Of a DNA stretch of 64,000 nucleotides, positions 62,495-64,000 are shown in pieces (within the stretch, counting starts at the first letter, position 1; the number at the start of each line of letters is the position of its first letter). A model generated the notes under the pieces. That model did no database searches and was not told where the DNA came from. It was given only the letters and a program-made list of their open reading frames with translations. Location of the stretch: contig CAMATZ010000006.1 in NCBI GenBank assembly GCA_945861275.1, positions 89,591-153,590 on the forward strand. Direction: 5' to 3'. The stretch is from Bordetella parapertussis (GTDB lineage: Bacteria; Pseudomonadota; Gammaproteobacteria; Burkholderiales; SG8-41). Both the position numbers and the translations under genes were made by a program.

Positions 62495-63511
62495 TTATCG
62501 CGGCTTTTTCAAGTACTCGGCGTTCACGCAGTTGATCAGTTTGTTGTCTTTCAAATACAGGCACGCGGTCTGCGCCGCTTTGGTGCGCAGATCAACAAGG
62601 CCGTCGGGGCTGTAGAAGCCCGAGTGCGGCCCCAGCAACACGCGGCCTTTGATCCAGGGTTCATTCGCACGCCACGCGGCGACCAGCGGATCGTCGAGTG
62701 TGGCGGGTTCGCTGGGCAGCACGTCGAGGCCCACCGCGAGCAGGCGATTGCTTTTCAAACCTTCGAGCAGCGCTGCGGTGTTGCAGATCGGTCCGCGCGC
62801 GGTGCTGATGAGGTATGCGCCCGGTTTTATTTTGGATACGGCGTCAGCATTGATCATGCCGTTGGTTTCGGTGGTCAGCGGCGCGTGGATGGTGATGACA
62901 TCGGCCACTGTGAGCAAATCTTCGAGTTTGCTCGCGCGCGTGAAGCCAAACGAGAGTTCCGCGCCGATGGAAAGCTGCGGATCATAAAAGATCACGTTCA
63001 TGCCGAAGGCGCGCGCGCGCAATGCCGATGCGGTGCCGATGCGGCCCATGCCGATAACGCCGTAGGTGGCGCCGCGCAGCCGGCGCGCGGTGACATTGTG
63101 GGTGTGGGTCCAGTTGGCGGTGGGGTTCTCGCGCAGCGCGGCATCGTAGATGGCGGTGCCGCGCGCAAACGCCAGCATCATCGCAATCGCGGTGTCGGCC
63201 ACTTCGGTGGTGCCATAGTCAGGCACGTTGCACACGGCAATGCCGGCGTCGCCGCACAGCTTTAGATCAACGTTGTCGTAGCCGACCCCGTTGCGCACGA
63301 TGATGCGGCATTTTTTCAGGTGCGGCACCACCGTGGTATTCATCTGGATGCGCGCCACCACGATGCCATCGCAGTTCTGCCATGCAGCCAGATCGACTTC
63401 CTCGAAGCTATTCTTGCGCGGGTTGAGCAGCGTGGTGTCCGCACCGAATACTTTGGCCTCGAGATCGAGTTGTGCGGAACGGCTGTCGGGGTAGAGCAGG
63501 TTCAGGGGCAT
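62495..63511 (-). CDS. D-isomer-specific 2-hydroxyacid dehydrogenase
   Basis: A 338-residue NAD-dependent dehydrogenase, similar to phosphoglycerate dehydrogenase/CtBP-like enzymes. GVIGMGRIGTASALRARAFGMNVIFYDP is the NAD motif. Catalytic residues are Arg in STARGPICNTAALLEGL, Glu in LPSEPATLDDPL and His in LLGPHSGFYSPDG. The ATG at 63511 with AAGGA upstream is chosen; an ORF reading up to 63580 has no such site. It lies upstream of the Rieske oxygenase gene on the same strand, with 73 bases between them. Confidence 0.9.
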   Translation of the reverse strand: MPLNLLYPDSRSAQLDLEAKVFGADTTLLNPRKNSFEEVDLAAWQNCDGIVVARIQMNTTVVPHLKKCRIIVRNGVGYDNVDLKLCGDAGIAVCNVPDYGTTEVADTAIAMMLAFARGTAIYDAALRENPTANWTHTHNVTARRLRGATYGVIGMGRIGTASALRARAFGMNVIFYDPQLSIGAELSFGFTRASKLEDLLTVADVITIHAPLTTETNGMINADAVSKIKPGAYLISTARGPICNTAALLEGLKSNRLLAVGLDVLPSEPATLDDPLVAAWRANEPWIKGRVLLGPHSGFYSPDGLVDLRTKAAQTACLYLKDNKLINCVNAEYLKKPR

Positions 63512-63828
63512 GGTGTTTCCTTGAAAAGATTTTATGGAAAGCTGTGGAGGATCAGCGGGTTTGCTGCGCCCAAAGATCAATCACGGGAATTTTAACAAAA
63601 ACATATGGTTAGGCTCATGGCTCGGATTTGCTCCCGGCGCGTTGTTGGCGCCTGCCTACGCGCCTAGAATACACTTGCGCCGGGGGTCACGCACGTTGCA
63701 AAATGACGTTTTTCAAGCAGAACGGCGTGACCAAAAAGCGGGTTGTGACGCCCCCCGCCTATAGTGTTCCTGGCCTGCTGCGCGCTGCTACGGACTGGCC
63801 GATTGCGTTACTATGCATCACTTGTCTC
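63512..63828. other. intergenic region with no gene seen
   Basis: About 320 bases between the dehydrogenase start and the hairpin at 63829. Short open frames cross it, but none has a ribosome-binding site or a recognisable protein. It should hold the promoter of the dehydrogenase-oxygenase unit; I cannot point to its boxes. Confidence 0.4.
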
Positions 63829-63872
63829 CTAACCGGTAAGCTCTGATGGATAAATCGTGCTTATCCGGTTAG
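63829..63872. terminator. hairpin overlapping the stop of the last gene
   Basis: CTAACCGGTAAGC (63829-63841) pairs with GCTTATCCGGTTAG (63859-63872), with one bulged base and a 17-base loop. It covers the TAA stop of the minus-strand gene that runs off the window. There is no T-run on either strand, so it could be a terminator-like structure or the inverted end of a mobile element. Confidence 0.4.
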
Positions 63873-64000
63873 TGCCCAAGCCTACTACCTGTAGTGGCTC
63901 GTGATTTTTTTGCATAAAGTTCGGCATAGGTCGGCGCAGTCACGTCGCCAGCAATGCCAAGCAGGGAGCGGAAAGCGTTGAATGGATAGAAACGGCGGTT
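63869..64000 (-). CDS. 3' end of an unidentified gene (partial, 43 codons)
   Basis: The complement strand is open from the window edge to a TAA at 63869-63871. It reads NRRFYPFNAFRSLLGIAGD, then PTYAELYAKKSRATTG and a short tail. The run of basic and aromatic residues and the hairpin over its stop recall the C-terminal ends of some transposase or integrase proteins, but I do not recognise the family with confidence. The gene continues outside the window. Confidence 0.4.
   Translation of the reverse strand, partial: NRRFYPFNAFRSLLGIAGDVTAPTYAELYAKKSRATTGSRLGH

Overview
The window is a GC-rich stretch of a Gram-negative proteobacterial chromosome. It best fits a betaproteobacterium of Burkholderiales type, because it has nine Bug/TctC-type periplasmic solute-binding proteins, a YcgR-type PilZ protein, hybrid GGDEF-EAL proteins and a Slam-type outer-membrane protein. 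The assignment is not certain: the orotate phosphoribosyltransferase (ED-LATDGGS loop) and the class 2 PyrD also resemble alphaproteobacterial types. There is no prophage, no CRISPR array and no complete insertion sequence. Many small dispersed palindromic and tandem repeats sit between the genes.

Layout. 1-9.1 kb: 3' end of a CaiB/BaiF CoA-transferase, a CMD-family and a DUF1993 protein, pyrE-pyrD, tRNA-Thr(CGT), a PilZ protein, an SDR with altered active site, an HtrA-like protein with no catalytic triad, and an acyl-CoA dehydrogenase/enoyl-CoA hydratase pair. 9.3-17 kb: an alpha/beta hydrolase, then a Slam-like outer-membrane protein translationally overlapped with a large secreted protein made of TbpB-like beta-barrel modules (its last module is out of frame), a DUF900-type hydrolase and an amidase. 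17-25.7 kb: a PAS-GAF-GGDEF-EAL protein coupled to a DUF3500 lipoprotein, an acyl-CoA synthetase, a Bug protein, and a sorbosone-dehydrogenase-like protein with a diheme cytochrome c.

26-38 kb: a catabolic-looking series (Gfo/Idh/MocA oxidoreductase, CMD protein, cyclase-family hydrolase, Bug, SnoaL-like protein, ACMSD-like amidohydrolase), a membrane GGDEF-EAL protein, an SbcD-like phosphoesterase and three more Bug proteins. 38-49 kb: an M24 peptidase-like protein with a missing metal ligand; a 2-oxoacid dehydrogenase E1-alpha/E1-beta/E2 set with an exported YtcJ-like amidohydrolase gene lodged before E2; a HIBADH-RidA-aldo/keto reductase operon; and an FMN-dependent alpha-hydroxyacid oxidase. 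49-57 kb: five... more precisely four Bug genes (one minus strand, three plus strand), a leaderless ModA-like protein, an amidohydrolase and a sulfatase. 57-64 kb: a VapBC pair, an OmpA-domain lipoprotein, two divergent FAD monooxygenases, a Rieske oxygenase, a D-2-hydroxyacid dehydrogenase and the 3' end of an unidentified gene.

Taken together the window reads as a catabolic accessory region: solute capture in the periplasm by Bug proteins, CoA-ester and aromatic-acid chemistry (CoA-transferase, ligase, dehydrogenase, hydratase, monooxygenases, Rieske oxygenase, amidohydrolases), with three c-di-GMP proteins and core pyrimidine genes interspersed. None of the Bug genes has TctA/TctB membrane partners here. 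The most unusual unit is the Slam-like protein with its modular, apparently non-lipidated partner at 10.3-14.6 kb.
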